A stretch of 10,654 bases of DNA from Eubacteriales Family XIII. Incertae Sedis bacterium (GCA_031276775.1 JAISML010000189.1:1-10654); one strand, 5' to 3'; positions 1 through 7,026 are shown, counted from the stretch's first letter. The notes: generated by a model from the sequence alone, not told the origin. Program-made: numbers and translations.

Positions 1-237
1 ATCATCCTGATGGATATCCAGATGCCAAATTTGGACGGATACGAAGCTTCCTCGGCCATTCGCGCATTGAATCGCCCGGACGCCCGCAGCGTGCCCATCA
101 TCGCGCTCACGGCCAACGCTTTCAAAGAGGATATCGACAAGGCGTTGCGGTGCGGGATGAATTCCCACATCGCCAAACCCGTTGAAATGAATGTCCTGTT
201 GGAAACGCTGTTCCGATTTTTGAGCAAACCGGAATAG
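1..237 (+). CDS. C-terminal part of a response-regulator receiver domain, probably from a hybrid histidine kinase (5' end missing)
   Basis: The reading frame is open from the first base and stops at TAG 235-237, so only the last 78 residues are seen. The fragment begins IILMDIQMPNLDGYEA, where the Asp of LMDIQMP (codon 13-15) is the expected phospho-acceptor of a CheY-like receiver. It is followed by the switch Thr in IALTANA (codon 109-111) and the conserved Lys in HIAKPVE. The GMNSHIAKPVE wording is typical of receiver domains attached to hybrid sensor kinases, but a stand-alone regulator cannot be excluded because upstream sequence is absent. The protein ends a few residues after the last receiver helix, so no DNA-binding output domain follows. 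The next gene starts 47 bp downstream with no terminator visible between, so read-through is possible. Confidence 0.9.
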   Translation: MILMDIQMPNLDGYEASSAIRALNRPDARSVPIIALTANAFKEDIDKALRCGMNSHIAKPVEMNVLLETLFRFLSKPE

Positions 238-284
238 GCGTCTTTTGCCGGACTGCCGCGCCTTCTGATAGGAATTATAAAACG

Positions 285-719
285 GTGGAACCCAGAACCA
301 AAGAACAGATTTCATACAACATGAAGCGAATCAAAGGCAAGGATTCGCAGATCGAGTTGCTTCTGCGCAAAGCGCTCTGGAAGCGCGGACTCAGGTACAG
401 AAAGAACGTCGCCAAGCTCACCGGAAAGCCCGCTATCGTCTTTGGAAACAAGAAAGTCGCCGTGTTCTGTGACGGCGAGTTCTGGCACGGATACGATTGG
501 GAGAAGCGCAAATCCGACTTCAAGGCCAACCGGGATTTTTGGATCCCCAAGATAGAGCGCAATATGGTCAGGGACATCGAAGTGAATGCCGCGCTCGAAT
601 ACGATGGGTGGACTGTCGTGCGGTTTTGGGGAAAGGAGATCCTGGCCGACGTCGAGCGGTGCGCGGATATCGTGGAGGAAGCTCTGCGGCGGTCGGCGGA
701 GCGGTCGGAGAAGGTCTGA
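285..719 (+). CDS. vsr: Vsr-like very short patch repair endonuclease, with the catalytic Asp replaced by Ala
   Basis: This 144-aa protein matches the Vsr family, which nicks 5' of the T in T:G mismatches made by deamination of 5-methylcytosine. Recognisable blocks are SYNMKRIKGKDSQIE at the N-terminus (E24 aligns with E. coli Glu25), FCDGEFWHG (W67 and H68 align with the intercalating Trp68 and with His69), the KIERNMVRD block (D97) and a GWTVVRFWGKEI strand. The family's GKPDIVF motif, whose Asp is E. coli Asp51, the metal-binding catalytic residue, reads GKPAIVF here (A50, codon GCT at 432-434). The zinc-binding Cys/His set of E. coli Vsr is not apparent, as in other short clostridial homologues. 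GTG 285 is preferred over ATG 321 because the conserved N-terminal block begins before residue 13; the upstream AGGA (270-273) is a weak binding site. No cytosine methyltransferase is visible in the window. The gene is one base from the ATL gene and is probably cotranscribed with it. Family membership is secure; activity is doubtful. Confidence 0.87.
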   Translation: MEPRTKEQISYNMKRIKGKDSQIELLLRKALWKRGLRYRKNVAKLTGKPAIVFGNKKVAVFCDGEFWHGYDWEKRKSDFKANRDFWIPKIERNMVRDIEVNAALEYDGWTVVRFWGKEILADVERCADIVEEALRRSAERSEKV

Positions 720-720
720 C

Positions 721-1041
721 ATGGGGAAACGCGGCATGGATCGGGCAGACAATCCATTTTTTGAAGGCGTATACGACATCGTCGCCGCCATCCCGGTCGG
801 TCGGGTGATCAGTTACGGCCGAATCGCGGCGATGCTTGGCCATCCGCGGGCTGCCCGCCTGGTCGGCAGGGCGATGCGGGTGTGTCCCGACGCGCTTCCG
901 TGGCATCGGGTCGTCATGAAAGACGGCACGGTGACGGGCGGCGCTTACGCGATGTTGCGCCGAAGAATGCTGGAGGAGGAGAATGTCGGATTTTTGACGG
1001 ACGGACGCGTCAATATGGCGGTTCACGCGTGGGACGGGTGA
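721..1041 (+). CDS. atl: Alkyltransferase-like protein (ATL), MGMT-fold DNA-lesion binder lacking the acceptor cysteine
   Basis: The 106-aa product is the DNA-binding domain of O6-methylguanine-DNA methyltransferase. The fold runs from FFEGVYDIVAAIPVGRV through SYGRIAAMLG (Tyr32, used for nucleotide flipping in the family) and ARLVGRAM (Arg46, the arginine-finger position) to PWHRVV. Active MGMT/Ogt has PCHRV; here Trp61 replaces Cys, the signature of ATL proteins such as S. pombe Atl1 and E. coli YbaZ. ATLs bind O6-alkylguanine without repairing it and hand it to nucleotide excision repair. ATG 721 is favoured by GGAG/AAGG at 707-714 with a 6-nt spacer; ATG 736 has a poorer site. The start lies one base after the stop of the Vsr-like gene, implying one transcript and translational coupling. 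No terminator follows before the 1062-1070 promoter. The fold and the Cys-to-Trp change are plain; the link to excision repair is from the family. Confidence 0.92.
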   Translation: MGKRGMDRADNPFFEGVYDIVAAIPVGRVISYGRIAAMLGHPRAARLVGRAMRVCPDALPWHRVVMKDGTVTGGAYAMLRRRMLEEENVGFLTDGRVNMAVHAWDG

Positions 1042-1061
1042 ACCCGCGCGCTGCGGAAATA

Positions 1062-1070
1062 TGATATAAT
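1062..1070 (+). promoter_or_regulatory. Extended -10 promoter for the pncB-ilv operon
   Basis: The bases TGATATAAT contain a perfect TATAAT (1065-1070) preceded by TG one base upstream, the extended -10 arrangement that can work without a good -35. No TTGACA-like -35 is seen about 17 bp upstream, where the DNA is GC-rich and overlaps the end of the ATL gene. Transcription would start near 1077 and leave a leader of about 100 nt before the pncB start. The leader is GC-rich; I could not recognise a T-box or other riboswitch in it. Confidence 0.5.
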
Positions 1071-1176
1071 GATAGTCTGCCGGCTCGGGACGGGTACGGG
1101 GATCGGAGAAGCGCGGGGAAGCGCGCAATCGAAACGTTGCCGCGGACGGATGCGGGAATCGGGATATTGGTGCGGG

Positions 1177-2619
1177 ATGGGGAAAGAAAACTTTACAATT
1201 TTAACCGACTTTTATGAATTGTCGATGGCCAACGGTTATTTCAGAACGGGAGTGTCCGAGGACATTGCCTGTTTCGATCTGTTTTTCAGGCGGATTCCCG
1301 ACAATGGAGGATTTGCCGTCATGGCGGGTCTGGAACAGGTGATCGAATACATCGAGCGCATCCGCTTTGAGGAAGACGACATCGCGTTCCTCAGGACGAA
1401 AGGCATGTTTCGCGACGATTTCCTGACGTATCTGAAACATTTTGAATTCAAATGCGACATATGGGCCGTGCCGGAGGGTACGCCGATCTTTCCCGGAGAG
1501 CCCATTTTGACAGTGCGCGGGCCGGTGACGCAGGCGCAATACATCGAGACGATGCTGCTCTTGCTCATCAATCATCAGAGCCTCATCGCGACCAAGGCAA
1601 ACAGGATCGTGCGCGCGGCGGCGGGCAGACCCGTCATGGAGTTCGGGACGCGGCGGGCGCACGGTACGGCGGCGGCGATCCTGGGTGCGCGCGCAGCCTA
1701 CATTGGCGGTTGCTCCGGTACGGCGTGCGCCATCTGCGAACGGGATCTGGGCGTCACGGCCCTCGGCACCATGGCGCACAGTTGGGTGCAGGTATTTCCG
1801 TCCGAATACGAGGCTTTCAAGCAATACGCGGAGATATACCCGGACAATTGCGTGCTTTTGGTCGATACGTACAATGTGTTGAAATCCGGCATTCCCAATG
1901 CCATCAAAGTCTTCCGGGAAGTGAAACCGTCGAAGATGGGGATCCGCATAGACAGCGGCGACATCACCTATCTCACGAAACGGGCCAGAAAGATGTTGGA
2001 CGACGCGGGACTGACGCAATGCCAAATTGTCATTTCCAACTCATTGGACGAATGGATCATTCGGGACGTCATATCCCAAGGAGCGCGGATCGATTCCTTT
2101 GGCGTGGGGGAGCGGTTGATCACGGCCCGTTCCGAACCGGTATTCGGAGGCGTCTACAAATTGGCCGGCATAGAGGAGAACGGAACCGTCATACCCAAGA
2201 TGAAGATCAGCGAAAATGTCGAGAAGATCACGAATCCCGGACTCAAAACGCTTTACCGGCTTTTCGACAAGGACACGGGCAGGGTCATGGCCGACGTCAT
2301 CACGCTCGAGCATGAACCCGTTCCCGCAGGGGACGATTACATCATCTTTGACCCGTCGTTCCCGTGGAAAAGAAAGCGATTGTCGAATTTTACGGCGGTG
2401 AATATCAGAAAACAGATATTTCAGGAGGGGAAATGCGTGTACGCATCCCCCGGCATCCACGAGATGCGCGCATATTGCAAGGCGCAGGTCGATACGTTAT
2501 GGGAGGAGTTGCTTCGGTTTGAAAACCCTCAGACCTATTATGTGGATCTTTCCGACGAACTCTGGAAACTCAGGAGCCGATTGATTGAGCAGTATAAATT
2601 GATGGAGGTAAACGCATGA
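1177..2619 (+). CDS. pncB: Nicotinate phosphoribosyltransferase
   Basis: The 480-aa enzyme makes nicotinate mononucleotide from nicotinate and PRPP with ATP, the entry step of the Preiss-Handler NAD salvage route in the cytosol. The N-terminus reads LLTDFYELSM-like (ILTDFYELSMANGYF). The core carries EFGTRRAHG (155-163), GTMAHSW with H201 at the phosphorylated-His position, DTYN (230-233), IRIDSGD (257-262) and FGVGERL followed by the EPVFGGVYKL block. Length fits the bacterial long form. The frame is open back to ATG 1069, but the 36 extra residues are Arg/Gly-rich and unlike the family, so ATG 1177 is chosen; ATG 1150 is an alternative. The binding site before 1177 is poor (GGTGCGGG). The stop overlaps the ilvE start (ATGA at 2616-2619), so it is coupled to branched-chain amino acid genes. 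Confidence 0.95.
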   Translation: MGKENFTILTDFYELSMANGYFRTGVSEDIACFDLFFRRIPDNGGFAVMAGLEQVIEYIERIRFEEDDIAFLRTKGMFRDDFLTYLKHFEFKCDIWAVPEGTPIFPGEPILTVRGPVTQAQYIETMLLLLINHQSLIATKANRIVRAAAGRPVMEFGTRRAHGTAAAILGARAAYIGGCSGTACAICERDLGVTALGTMAHSWVQVFPSEYEAFKQYAEIYPDNCVLLVDTYNVLKSGIPNAIKVFREVKPSKMGIRIDSGDITYLTKRARKMLDDAGLTQCQIVISNSLDEWIIRDVISQGARIDSFGVGERLITARSEPVFGGVYKLAGIEENGTVIPKMKISENVEKITNPGLKTLYRLFDKDTGRVMADVITLEHEPVPAGDDYIIFDPSFPWKRKRLSNFTAVNIRKQIFQEGKCVYASPGIHEMRAYCKAQVDTLWEELLRFENPQTYYVDLSDELWKLRSRLIEQYKLMEVNA

Positions 2620-3686
2620 AGCACGAAATATCTGTCACGAAGAATCCCGCGCCGAAAGAGAAGCCCGATTCGTCCACGTTGGGATTCGGAGAGGTTTTCA
2701 CCGATCATATGTTTTTGATGGATTATGAAACGGGGAAAGGTTGGTACGACGCGAGAATTGTACCGTACGCGCCCATCGCCCTCGAGCCGGCGGCGGCGGT
2801 GCTGCATTACGCGCAGGAGATGTTCGAAGGGCTGAAGACCTATAAGGGAAAGGACGGCGGCATTCGGCTGTTCCGTCCCGACATGAACGCCAAGCGGACG
2901 AACAGCACGAACGACCGGCTCTGCATCCCGCAGATGGATGAAGCGTTTTACGTGGACGCCATTAAGGCACTGGTCGGAGTGGATCGGGCTTGGATACCGG
3001 ACAGACCCGACACATCGCTCTACATCCGGCCGTTCATCATCGCCACCGAAGCTTTCCTCGGCGTCAGACCGGCGAACCACTATCTGTTCGTCGTCATCCT
3101 GTCTCCGGTGGGACCGTATTACAAAGGAGGCCTGTCGCCCACCCGCATCTTTGTCGAAGACGAGTATATTCGGTCGGCGCGGGGCAGCACCGGCTACGCG
3201 AAGATCGGCGGAAACTACGCCGCAGGTCTGAAATCCCAGGAAAAGGCGCATGCGTTGGGATTTTCACAGGTGCTTTGGCTTGACGGCAATGAACGGAAAT
3301 ACGTGGAAGAGATCGGTACGTCCAACGCGTTTTTTGTCATCGACGGCGAGGTGTTCACGGCGCCCCTGACCGGCACGATTTTGCCGGGCATCACGCGCGA
3401 TTCGGTCATCTGCCTTTTGAAAGATTGGGGCGTTTCCGTACGCGAGGAACGCTTCACCATCGACGAGGTATTTCGGGCGCATGAGGCGGGCAGGCTGTCC
3501 GAAGCGTTTGCATCCGGTACGGCTGCGGTCATCAGTCCGGTGGGGGAACTGCGCTGGAAAGAAAAGGACATCGTCATCAACGGCAATCGGATAGGCGCAT
3601 TGTCGCAGAAGCTGTACGACACGATCACCGGGATACAGAGCGGCGCGTTGCCCGACACGCACGGTTGGGTCGTGTCGCTGGAATAA
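2616..3686 (+). CDS. ilvE: Branched-chain amino acid aminotransferase (fold-type IV PLP enzyme)
   Basis: The 356-aa protein transfers amino groups between glutamate and the 2-oxo acids of valine, leucine and isoleucine, the last step of their synthesis. It is the longer, BCAT/YbgE-like type rather than the roughly 309-aa enterobacterial IlvE. Visible landmarks are HYAQEMFEGLKTY (64-76), YIRPF (136-140), the PLP-lysine block YAKIGGNYAAG with K196, the EIGTSNAFFV strand (232-241) and the phosphate-binding TGTILPGITR (252-261), as in class IV aminotransferases. ATG 2616 overlaps the pncB stop by four bases and has GGAGG at 2604-2608, 7 nt upstream. The gap to ilvB is only 22 bp. The order aminotransferase, acetolactate synthase large, small indicates a biosynthetic operon; ilvC and ilvD are not in the window. 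Confidence 0.95.
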   Translation: MKHEISVTKNPAPKEKPDSSTLGFGEVFTDHMFLMDYETGKGWYDARIVPYAPIALEPAAAVLHYAQEMFEGLKTYKGKDGGIRLFRPDMNAKRTNSTNDRLCIPQMDEAFYVDAIKALVGVDRAWIPDRPDTSLYIRPFIIATEAFLGVRPANHYLFVVILSPVGPYYKGGLSPTRIFVEDEYIRSARGSTGYAKIGGNYAAGLKSQEKAHALGFSQVLWLDGNERKYVEEIGTSNAFFVIDGEVFTAPLTGTILPGITRDSVICLLKDWGVSVREERFTIDEVFRAHEAGRLSEAFASGTAAVISPVGELRWKEKDIVINGNRIGALSQKLYDTITGIQSGALPDTHGWVVSLE

Positions 3687-3708
3687 CGGACAATCGGAGA
3701 CAAGATTT

Positions 3709-5340
3709 ATGAACGGAGCGCAAGCGATCATCAAGAGTTTGCAAAAGGAAGGCGTCACGCATATATTCGGCTACCCCGGCGCCACCATTGCACCTCTCTA
3801 CGACAAACTGCCGGGTACCGGCATTCGGCACATCCTGGTACGGCATGAACAGCACGCGGGGCATGCCGCCGGGGGTTACGCGCGCATCGCGGGCAGACCC
3901 GGCGTCTGTGCGGTCACATCGGGTCCCGGAGCCACCAATTTGTTGACCGCGCTCGCCACGGCTTACATGGACAGCGTTCCCATCGTCGCCGTCACCGGTC
4001 AGGTGGACAGCAGTCTGCTCGGTCGGGATGTGTTTCAGGAGGCCGACATTACCGGCGCCGCCGAACCTTTCACCAAGTACAGCTATCTCGTCAAGAACGC
4101 GCAGGATCTGCCGCGAATCGTCAAGGAGGCATTTCACATTGCCTCCACGGGCAGACCCGGACCGGTTCTCATCGACGTGCCCGTGGACGTGCAATTGACC
4201 GAAACGAAATTCGACTTTACGGGGAATGTGGACATTCGGGGATACAAGCCGACCGTCAAAGGACATGCGGGTCAGATCAAGCGCGTGCTTCGCACCTTGG
4301 AACACGCGCAATGTCCGCTCATTTGCGTGGGCGGCGGCATCTTCGCCGCAAAAGCGCAGGACATGTTCGCCCAATTCGTCGAAACGGTCAACATCCCTGT
4401 CGTTTCAACGCTGATGGGGATCGGCGCCCTTCCCACCGCGCATCCGCTGTACATGGGTCAGGTGGGGATGCACGGGAAATCCACGGCAAACGACGCCATC
4501 AGCGAAGCGGATGTGCTCTTGCTCATCGGCGCGCGGGTGTCCGACAGGGCGGTACTTTTGCCGGACAAGGTCAGGCGGAAGACGAAGATCATTCACATCG
4601 ACATCGATCCCGCCGAGATCGGGAAGAACTTGGATACGTTTCTTCCGGTCGTGGGGGATGTGAAGACGGTCATGGAACAGATACTGTCCTACCGGCCCAA
4701 AAGGAAAGGCGACGAATGGGTCGGATTTTTGACGGAAAAGAAGAACGGCAAAAGCCCCGATCACGGCGGGCGCGCGGATGGCGTGAATCCGAAAGCCTTT
4801 GTCAGTAAGCTGTCGAAAGCGTTGCCCGATCGTTTCATCTATTGTGCGGACGTCGGGCAAAATCAGCTTTGGTCCGCAGGCAACATCGACATTCGGGCGG
4901 GCGGCAGATTCCTCACCACGGGCGGCATGGGCACCATGGGTTACGCCATCGCGGCGGCTGCGGGCGCCAAGATCGCATCGGAAGTTTCGGACGCTGCGGA
5001 GCGGTTTGTGATCGCTGTCTGCGGCGACGGTTCCTTTCAGATGTCCATGATGGAATTGGCGACCCTCATGCAGCACGGCATCGATGTGAAAGTCGTCGTC
5101 ATGGTGAACGGCAAATTGGGCTTGGTGCGCGAGATTCAGACCGACGTCTACGGGGACAGGCAGGTGGCGGTGGATCTCGCGGGCAGCCCGGATCCCGTCG
5201 TGATCGCACGCGCTTACGGCATAGACGGCGCCGCCGCCGATACCATGGAACAGGCGGAAGCAGGGATACGGGAGCTTCTTTCCCACAAAGGGCCGTATTT
5301 GCTTGCGGTGCGCGTCGGCGAAAGGGAAAGTTCCCTGTGA
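3709..5340 (+). CDS. ilvB: Acetolactate synthase, large catalytic subunit
   Basis: The 543-aa ThDP enzyme condenses pyruvate with pyruvate or 2-oxobutyrate, the first common step of valine/leucine and isoleucine synthesis. The N-terminal pyrimidine-binding domain (about 1-170) has GYPGA (21-25), the catalytic Glu47 in RHEQHAGHAAGGYAR and the TSGPGATN block. A central domain (about 190-330) has the GARVSDRA and IHIDIDPAEIGKN strands. The C-terminal pyrophosphate domain (about 375-540) has GGMGTMGYA, then GDGSF with D440 and N467, correctly spaced by 27 residues for Mg-ThDP binding. The usual NNGYLGMVRQWQ reads VNGKLGLVREIQ, so the first Asn is Val, but the metal-ligand Asn is kept. ATG 3709 has GGAG at 3696-3699. 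A 149-bp gap carrying a tandem duplication separates it from ilvN, which is normally close. Confidence 0.95.
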   Translation: MNGAQAIIKSLQKEGVTHIFGYPGATIAPLYDKLPGTGIRHILVRHEQHAGHAAGGYARIAGRPGVCAVTSGPGATNLLTALATAYMDSVPIVAVTGQVDSSLLGRDVFQEADITGAAEPFTKYSYLVKNAQDLPRIVKEAFHIASTGRPGPVLIDVPVDVQLTETKFDFTGNVDIRGYKPTVKGHAGQIKRVLRTLEHAQCPLICVGGGIFAAKAQDMFAQFVETVNIPVVSTLMGIGALPTAHPLYMGQVGMHGKSTANDAISEADVLLLIGARVSDRAVLLPDKVRRKTKIIHIDIDPAEIGKNLDTFLPVVGDVKTVMEQILSYRPKRKGDEWVGFLTEKKNGKSPDHGGRADGVNPKAFVSKLSKALPDRFIYCADVGQNQLWSAGNIDIRAGGRFLTTGGMGTMGYAIAAAAGAKIASEVSDAAERFVIAVCGDGSFQMSMMELATLMQHGIDVKVVVMVNGKLGLVREIQTDVYGDRQVAVDLAGSPDPVVIARAYGIDGAAADTMEQAEAGIRELLSHKGPYLLAVRVGERESSL

Positions 5341-5407
5341 ATCGACGGCGCAACCCGTCAACCCCGGAACAGTCATGCACGGCGGAGGTTCCGGCGGCAA
5401 TCGAAAC

Positions 5408-5434
5408 GAATTTCGCGCAGGAAAGCGCAAATTC
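5408..5434. other. Bulged 10-bp hairpin in the ilvB-ilvN gap
   Basis: GAATTT(5408-5413) and GCGC(5415-5418) pair with GCGC(5425-5428) and AAATTC(5429-5434), leaving one bulged C (5414) and a six-base loop AGGAAA (5419-5424). There is no T-run after it, so it is not a standard terminator. Its 3' arm lies inside the first copy of the 24-bp tandem repeat and shares 13 bases with a hairpin upstream of the 92-aa gene. It could be an mRNA stability or processing element between ilvB and ilvN; that is inference. Confidence 0.55.
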
Positions 5435-5464
5435 ATGACAGCAGGAAAGCGCAAATTCATGACA
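5417..5464. repeat. Perfect 24-bp tandem duplication (2 copies) between ilvB and ilvN
   Basis: Copies at 5417-5440 and 5441-5464 are identical. The unit begins GCAGGAAAGCGC and ends AATTCATGACA. The unit length is a multiple of three, and the bases fall in a small out-of-frame reading frame (ATG 5375 to TGA 5488) where the unit reads AGKRKFMT twice. No good ribosome binding site precedes that frame, so coding is unproven. The duplication explains part of the unusual ilvB-ilvN spacing. Confidence 0.9.
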
Positions 5465-5477
5465 GTGACGAAGAAAC

Positions 5478-5483
5478 AGGAGG
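5478..5483 (+). promoter_or_regulatory. Ribosome binding site of ilvN, fixing a GTG start
   Basis: A full AGGAGG lies 6 nt before GTG 5490-5492. The competing ATG at 5488-5490 is followed directly by TGA (5491-5493), so it forms a start-stop pair and cannot encode IlvN. The overlap ATGTGAAG therefore puts a dead ATG two bases before the true GTG. Confidence 0.75.
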
Positions 5484-5489
5484 TTTGAT

Positions 5490-5975
5490 GTGAAGCATAC
5501 CATTGCGGTTTTGGTGGAAAACAAAGCCGGCGTGCTGTCCCGCATATCGGGACTTTTCGCCCGGAGGGGTTTCAACATCGACAGTCTTGCGGTGGGTCCG
5601 ACGGAGGACGCGCGCATCTCCCGCGTGACCATCGTCGTCGATGGCGACGACTATATGGCCGAGCAGGTCACAAAACAGTTGAACAAACTGATCGATGTCC
5701 TGAAAGTGAGAAATTTGGCGGACAGCGAGATCACGAGACGGGAGTTGGCGCTCGTAAAAGTGAAAGTGGACGAGTCCAAACGGGGGGAGATCGTGGACAT
5801 CGCGAAGATCATGAATTGTGAGATCGTCGATATTTCCCACACGACCCTCATGATCGAATTCGACGACAGACCGGAGCGGGTGGATCTGCTCATCGATCTG
5901 CTTTCCAAATACAGCATCGTCGAGATGGCGCGCACGGGCACCATCGCCCTGCAAAAAGGGCACGGAAGCGTATAA
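5490..5975 (+). CDS. ilvN: Acetolactate synthase, small regulatory subunit
   Basis: The 161-aa protein binds the large subunit, raises its activity and usually carries valine feedback inhibition. The N-terminal ACT domain (about 2-75) shows the typical HTIAVLVENKAGVLSRISGLF and RRGFNIDSLAVGPTED segments and a VTIVVDGDD strand. The second domain (about 80-155) has the family's RELALVKVKVD, EIVDISHTTLMIEF and MARTGTIAL blocks. Length equals the usual 160-170 residues. The start is GTG, set by AGGAGG at 5478-5483. It is the last gene of the pncB-ilvE-ilvB-ilvN unit and is followed by a terminator. The valine-binding role is family knowledge and is not shown by the sequence alone. Confidence 0.96.
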   Translation: MKHTIAVLVENKAGVLSRISGLFARRGFNIDSLAVGPTEDARISRVTIVVDGDDYMAEQVTKQLNKLIDVLKVRNLADSEITRRELALVKVKVDESKRGEIVDIAKIMNCEIVDISHTTLMIEFDDRPERVDLLIDLLSKYSIVEMARTGTIALQKGHGSV

Positions 5976-5979
5976 GCGC

Positions 5980-6056
5980 CGCGCCCGCGCCTCTTTTGCG
6001 GAGCCGCCCGGCATGCACGTCGGCTTGCGCATCCGGCGGCGCGGGCGTGTTTTTTT
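5980..6056 (+). terminator. Rho-independent terminator of the ilv operon
   Basis: CGCCCGCGCC (5982-5991) pairs perfectly with GGCGCGGGCG (6038-6047), extended by a G-T and a C-G pair to about 12 bp. Seven T residues (6050-6056) follow. The 46-base interior folds further, with AGCCG (6002-6006) pairing to CGGCT (6021-6025). It begins a few bases after the ilvN stop. On the other strand the stem lacks a T-run, so termination of the convergent fba transcript here is less clear. Confidence 0.75.
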
Positions 6057-6090
6057 CCGTTGTTCCGCTTCGCTGTGTGACGGCGCTTCC

Positions 6091-7020
6091 TTAAGCTTTG
6101 CCGCCGCAGCCGAGCACGTTTGCGATCTTGCGTCTGACCATGTCTTTGATCGCGGCGCGCGCGGGTTTCAGATATTGACGCGGATCAAAATCCGACGGAT
6201 GCAGGGCAAAATGTTCCCTGACGGTGGCTGTCATGGCGAGTCTCAGATCGGAATCGATGTTGATCTTGCAGACGGCGCCCTTTGCCGCCTGTCTGAGCAT
6301 ATCCTCGGGGATGCCGATGGCGTCGGGCATGGATCCGCCGTATTTGTTGATCTTTTCAACCATTTCGGGGATGACGGAAGACGCTCCGTGCAACACGATG
6401 GGGAACCCCGGAAGCCGCGAGGCCACTTCTTCGAGGATGTCGAAGCGCAGTTGCGGTTTCTGTCCGGGCTTGAATTTGAACGCGCCGTGTGACGTGCCGA
6501 TGGCGATGGCCAACGAATCGACGCCGGTCTTTTCCACAAATTCCTGCACCTGATCGGGATCCGTATAGGAATGGCTTTCGATGTTGACGTCGTCCTCAAC
6601 CCCCGCGAGCTGTCCCAATTCCCCTTCGACGACCACCCCGTGCGCGTGCGCGTACTCGACGACCTTTTTTGTGACCTCGATGTTCTCTTTGAAAGGCCGC
6701 GAGCTGCCGTCGATCATCACCGAGCTGTATCCTCCGTCGACGCAGAACTTACAGACTTCAAAGTCCGCGCCGTGATCCAAATGGAGCGCGATGGGGAGAT
6801 CCGTTTCCGCCAAAGCCGCTTCCACAAGCTTGACCAAGTAGAAATGTTTTGCGTATTGCCTTGCCCCGGAGGAAACCTGAAAGATGAGCGGCGCTTTTTC
6901 TTCAAGAGCGGCTTCCGCGATTCCCTGAATGATTTCCATGTTGTTGACGTTGAACGCGCCGATGGCGTAGCCGCCCTCATACGCGTCCTTGAACATCTGT
7001 GTGGTGGTTACCAATGGCAT
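6091..7020 (-). CDS. fba: Class II (zinc) fructose-1,6-bisphosphate aldolase
   Basis: The 309-aa cytosolic enzyme cleaves fructose-1,6-bisphosphate to DHAP and glyceraldehyde-3-phosphate in glycolysis and runs in reverse in gluconeogenesis. It begins MPLVTTTQMFKDAYEGGYAIGAFNVNN. The catalytic/zinc block is ALHLDHG (D82, H83), followed by SVMIDGSSRPF, VEGELGQLAG (E134), GTSHGAFKF (H178), PIVLHGASS (H211) and KINIDSDLR, the full set expected of class II aldolases. The length is of the shorter type, below the roughly 359 aa of E. coli FbaA. ATG at 7020 has a perfect AGGAGG six bases upstream. The upstream gene on the same strand ends about 104 bp away with no clear terminator between, so they may share a transcript. 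Confidence 0.97.
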   Translation of the reverse strand: MPLVTTTQMFKDAYEGGYAIGAFNVNNMEIIQGIAEAALEEKAPLIFQVSSGARQYAKHFYLVKLVEAALAETDLPIALHLDHGADFEVCKFCVDGGYSSVMIDGSSRPFKENIEVTKKVVEYAHAHGVVVEGELGQLAGVEDDVNIESHSYTDPDQVQEFVEKTGVDSLAIAIGTSHGAFKFKPGQKPQLRFDILEEVASRLPGFPIVLHGASSVIPEMVEKINKYGGSMPDAIGIPEDMLRQAAKGAVCKINIDSDLRLAMTATVREHFALHPSDFDPRQYLKPARAAIKDMVRRKIANVLGCGGKA

Positions 7021-7026
7021 AATGAT

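Noticed and set aside
276..281. TATAAA as a promoter for the Vsr-like gene
   Set aside because: No -35 at a usable distance (nearest TTGCCG is 25 bp away) and it is only a few bases before the start codon.
1069..1176. N-terminal 36-residue extension of pncB from ATG 1069
   Set aside because: ATG 1069 lies inside the TATAAT promoter element and the extension has no family similarity; ATG 1177 matches the family's start.
1077..1176. T-box or amino-acid riboswitch in the leader of the pncB-ilv operon
   Set aside because: No T-box consensus or terminator/antiterminator pair was found; the leader is only about 100 nt and GC-rich.
1201..2025. 274-codon minus-strand and 287-codon plus-strand (1452-2315) frames within pncB
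   Set aside because: Both overlap the conserved pncB frame and look like out-of-frame translation (Arg/His/Gly-rich).
4405..5460. 351-codon minus-strand open frame opposite ilvB
   Set aside because: Antisense to conserved ilvB; the composition is a shadow of it and no domain is visible.
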